Assembly (NCBI GenBank): GCA_018715685.1
Contig: DVLC01000005.1
Span: forward strand, 1 to 39,670
DNA from: Candidatus Cryptobacteroides merdipullorum
GTDB lineage: Bacteria > Bacteroidota > Bacteroidia > Bacteroidales > UBA932
Reading direction: 5' to 3'
Length of the DNA: 39,670 bases
Below, piece by piece: positions 37,725 through 39,670 of this stretch. The notes under the pieces are model-generated. The model ran no database searches and was not told where the DNA came from. It saw only the letters and a list, made by a program, of their open reading frames with translations. The position numbers and the translations under genes are program-made. Each line of letters starts with the position of its first letter. Position 1 is the stretch's first letter.

Positions 37725-38048
37725 ATGGAAGAATCTGTTCTCTATCTCTGGTACCTGAGCGAGACGAGGGACACGGCCCTCGGACACAAGACTCGTTTCC
37801 CCGCAAGGTCGACACCTTTCAGGGAGCTGTCAGCCGGAATGAATCTGGCCGTTCTGTTCGAAAATGACTATGTGCGCGAGAACCTCGGCGAACTCAAGGT
37901 CGAGGCGGTCGGCGTCTGCGACGTCACTATAAGCTACCGCGGAGAGACATTCACCCTGCGCAGAGGAGAGCATTTCTCGTCGGCCATGCACAGGGCAGGA
38001 AGCAGCTACATGCCGGAATACGTAGGCATAGAGGCAGAGCTCTCGTAA
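37725..38048 (+). CDS. Hypothetical protein (107 aa)
   Basis: Complete ORF with an upstream -7 motif; no recognised domain. Confidence 0.6.
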   Translation: MEESVLYLWYLSETRDTALGHKTRFPARSTPFRELSAGMNLAVLFENDYVRENLGELKVEAVGVCDVTISYRGETFTLRRGEHFSSAMHRAGSSYMPEYVGIEAELS

Positions 38049-38090
38049 CATCCTGACTGTCCGGGAATTCAAATTTTTCTCATTTTTTCA

Positions 38091-38100
38091 AGGGGGGGGG
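38091..38100. repeat. Poly-G tract (G10) upstream of the DUF3575-like gene
   Basis: Ten consecutive G, 62 nt before the ATG at 38163. Confidence 0.9.
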
Positions 38101-38162
38101 TAAGTTGTTGAAATAATTTATATCCTTGCAGCAGCAAACAAGATTTAACAACTTACCCAGCA

Positions 38163-38747
38163 ATGAATTCGCGAATTTTCACCAAATTCGTCGTCATTTT
38201 TGCCGCATCAGCGCTTTCACTGCAGTCTCTCCACACCCAGAAGCTCGCGGTGAAGACCAACTTGCTGTCCGACGCCACGGCGACAATCAACCTTGGGGTC
38301 GAGGCCGCACTGGCACCGAAATGGACCTTCGACCTGTCCGGCAATTACAACGCCTGGGATTTCCCCGATTACCGCAAGCAAAAGCAGTGGATGGTGCAGC
38401 CGGAAGCGAGATTCTGGTTCTGCGAGGCTTTCAACGGCCATTTCGTCGCCGCGCACCTGCTCGGCGGAGAATTCAACATGGCCAATCCCTTCTTCCCTTT
38501 CAGCATGATCCGGACCCTCCGGGACTACAGATACGAAGGCTGGATGTACGGAGCCGGCATCGGCTACGGCTACCAGTGGATACTGTCGCCCCGCTGGAGC
38601 ATCGAAGCGGAAATCGGTGCGGGATATGTAGGCACCAAATACGAACAATATGAATGCATACGCTGCGGGGCGCTCGTCGATGAGGGATTCTCCAACAAGT
38701 TCTCTATCACCAAGCTGTCCCTGGGCATAATATTCATGATATTTTAA
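38163..38747 (+). CDS. DUF3575-like outer-membrane-associated protein
   Basis: LAVKTNLLSDATATINLGVEAALAPKWTFDLSGNYNAW...WMVQPEARFWFCEAFNGHFVAAHLLGGEFN. Confidence 0.85.
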   Translation: MNSRIFTKFVVIFAASALSLQSLHTQKLAVKTNLLSDATATINLGVEAALAPKWTFDLSGNYNAWDFPDYRKQKQWMVQPEARFWFCEAFNGHFVAAHLLGGEFNMANPFFPFSMIRTLRDYRYEGWMYGAGIGYGYQWILSPRWSIEAEIGAGYVGTKYEQYECIRCGALVDEGFSNKFSITKLSLGIIFMIF

Positions 38748-38757
38748 TCTCCGGACG

Positions 38758-39307
38758 ATGAAAAATCATACACGGAACATATTTACGGCCGCGTTGCTTT
38801 CAGGCATATTCTGTCTGGGCGCAGACGCGCAGGTTTCGTATCTCAGCCGCATCGAGTGGCAGGCGGAACCGGTGGAAATCGTGACGGAGTCCTCGGGTAA
38901 GGGGGGGGGCAAGAGCAGCTGAACTGAGGCTCAGGCTGGACTGGAAAGAGCAGCCGGAGGTCTCTGCGCAGCATTCTGCTGAAATCTTGCCCGTTCTGGA
39001 AAGCGCCGACGGCTCACAGTCCTGGAGTTTCTCGCCTATATATGTCGACGGCCGCACCCGTGCCAAGGCCGTCGACAGGAAGTCTGTGCTTTCAGGCATC
39101 GAAAGGCCTGAAGGGAGTATCGTACTGCGTCCCGGCAGGAAGGACGGCTCCGGCGGAACCATCGATTACTGCGCGCGGGTTCCCTATAGTCCGGACATGC
39201 TCGACGGGCGCATCGTGCTCTATGAAACCGTGAGCGGTTGCGCAGGCTGTCTCGAAGGCAGAGTGCTATTACAGTTCCGCTGCGTCCGGGATCATACCGG
39301 CAATTGA
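38758..39307 (+). CDS. Candidate phase-variable DUF3868-like secreted protein, frame OFF at G9 (early TGA at 38920-38922)
   Basis: Start MKNHTRNIFTAALLSGIFCLGADAQVSYLSRIEWQAEPVEIVTESSGKGGG; removing one G joins it to ...ELRLRLDWKEQPEVSAQHSAEILPVLESADGSQSWSFSPIYVDGR... through to 39307 with no stop. Confidence 0.75.
38901..38909. repeat. Poly-G tract (G9) inside the DUF3868-like gene
   Basis: Nine consecutive G; falls exactly at the frame switch. Confidence 0.9.
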
Positions 39308-39316
39308 CAAGATGAC

Positions 39317-39670
39317 CTATTTCAGTTTCTCCAGCTGTTCCCCGGAGAGACCGGTGAACTCCGTTACCTGGTTCACTGGCAACCCTGCCGACAGCATCCT
39401 CCTGGCGATCTCGGCTTTTCCCTCGGCAAGTCCGGCCGCATGACCTTCCGCGCGGCCTTCGTCCCTTGCGTAGTCGATCGTGTTCCTGTAGTCGTTCTCG
39501 GTCATCATATCGTTCTCGTATTGGTTCCTCTCCTCCTTCGTGTACGCCGCGATCTTCGCCGCCTCGAAAAGGCGCGCGAACACCCGCTCGCGCAGCGCCG
39601 CCGGCCGCTCCTCCAGCCGCGACAGGTTCTTCAGGGCGTACATCCACTTGTCGATGATCGGGCTCTCCCC
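39317..39670 (-). CDS. Rpn/PD-(D/E)XK nuclease family transposase-like protein, C-terminal part (5' end outside the window)
   Basis: ...ESPIIDKWMYALKNLSRLEERPAALRERVFARLFEAAKIAAYTKEERNQYENDMMTENDYRNTIDYARDEGRAEGHAAGLAEGKAEIARRML. Confidence 0.78.
   Translation of the reverse strand, partial: GESPIIDKWMYALKNLSRLEERPAALRERVFARLFEAAKIAAYTKEERNQYENDMMTENDYRNTIDYARDEGRAEGHAAGLAEGKAEIARRMLSAGLPVNQVTEFTGLSGEQLEKLK

Overview
The window is high-GC Bacteroidales-type DNA, possibly Alistipes/Rikenellaceae-like (inferred from protein style and TAnnTTTG promoters; no search run). Most of it is well-packed core or metabolic sequence. From left to right: an ABC ATPase cut by the window edge; a GH51 arabinofuranosidase; holA; an in-frame XerC/D-HPF(RaiA) ORF; cca; an HsdR_N-like protein; a DUF2147-type protein; a dipeptide epimerase; a thioesterase; a phosphate/polyphosphate operon (PiT, porin, ppk1, ppx); a DUF362/ferredoxin protein; an arabinose operon (galM, SSS symporter, araD, araA, FGGY kinase); tmRNA; tRNA-Val; and a repeat-rich non-coding tract of about 1.2 kb. 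These are followed by an efflux operon (two SDRs, a membrane-fusion protein, an RND permease fused in frame to a TolC-type lipoprotein, and a Zn-ADH), an MBL-fold lipoprotein with metY, and a DUF3575/DUF3868-like locus with two poly-G tracts. The items most worth a second look are: (1) the G9 tract that leaves a DUF3868-like gene exactly one nucleotide out of frame, with a second G10 tract upstream of its partner gene; (2) the island downstream of tRNA-Val, with a 26-bp perfect palindrome, paired 82-bp inverted repeats and an A/C-biased segment; (3) the 1507-aa RND-OMF fusion inside an oxidoreductase operon; (4) the XerC/D-HPF fusion with an A_AAA_AAC heptamer and internal SD at the junction; (5) Pho-box-like direct repeats upstream of the polyphosphate operon; (6) an atypical tmRNA tag; (7) a 130-nt structured element with perfect 22-bp arms.
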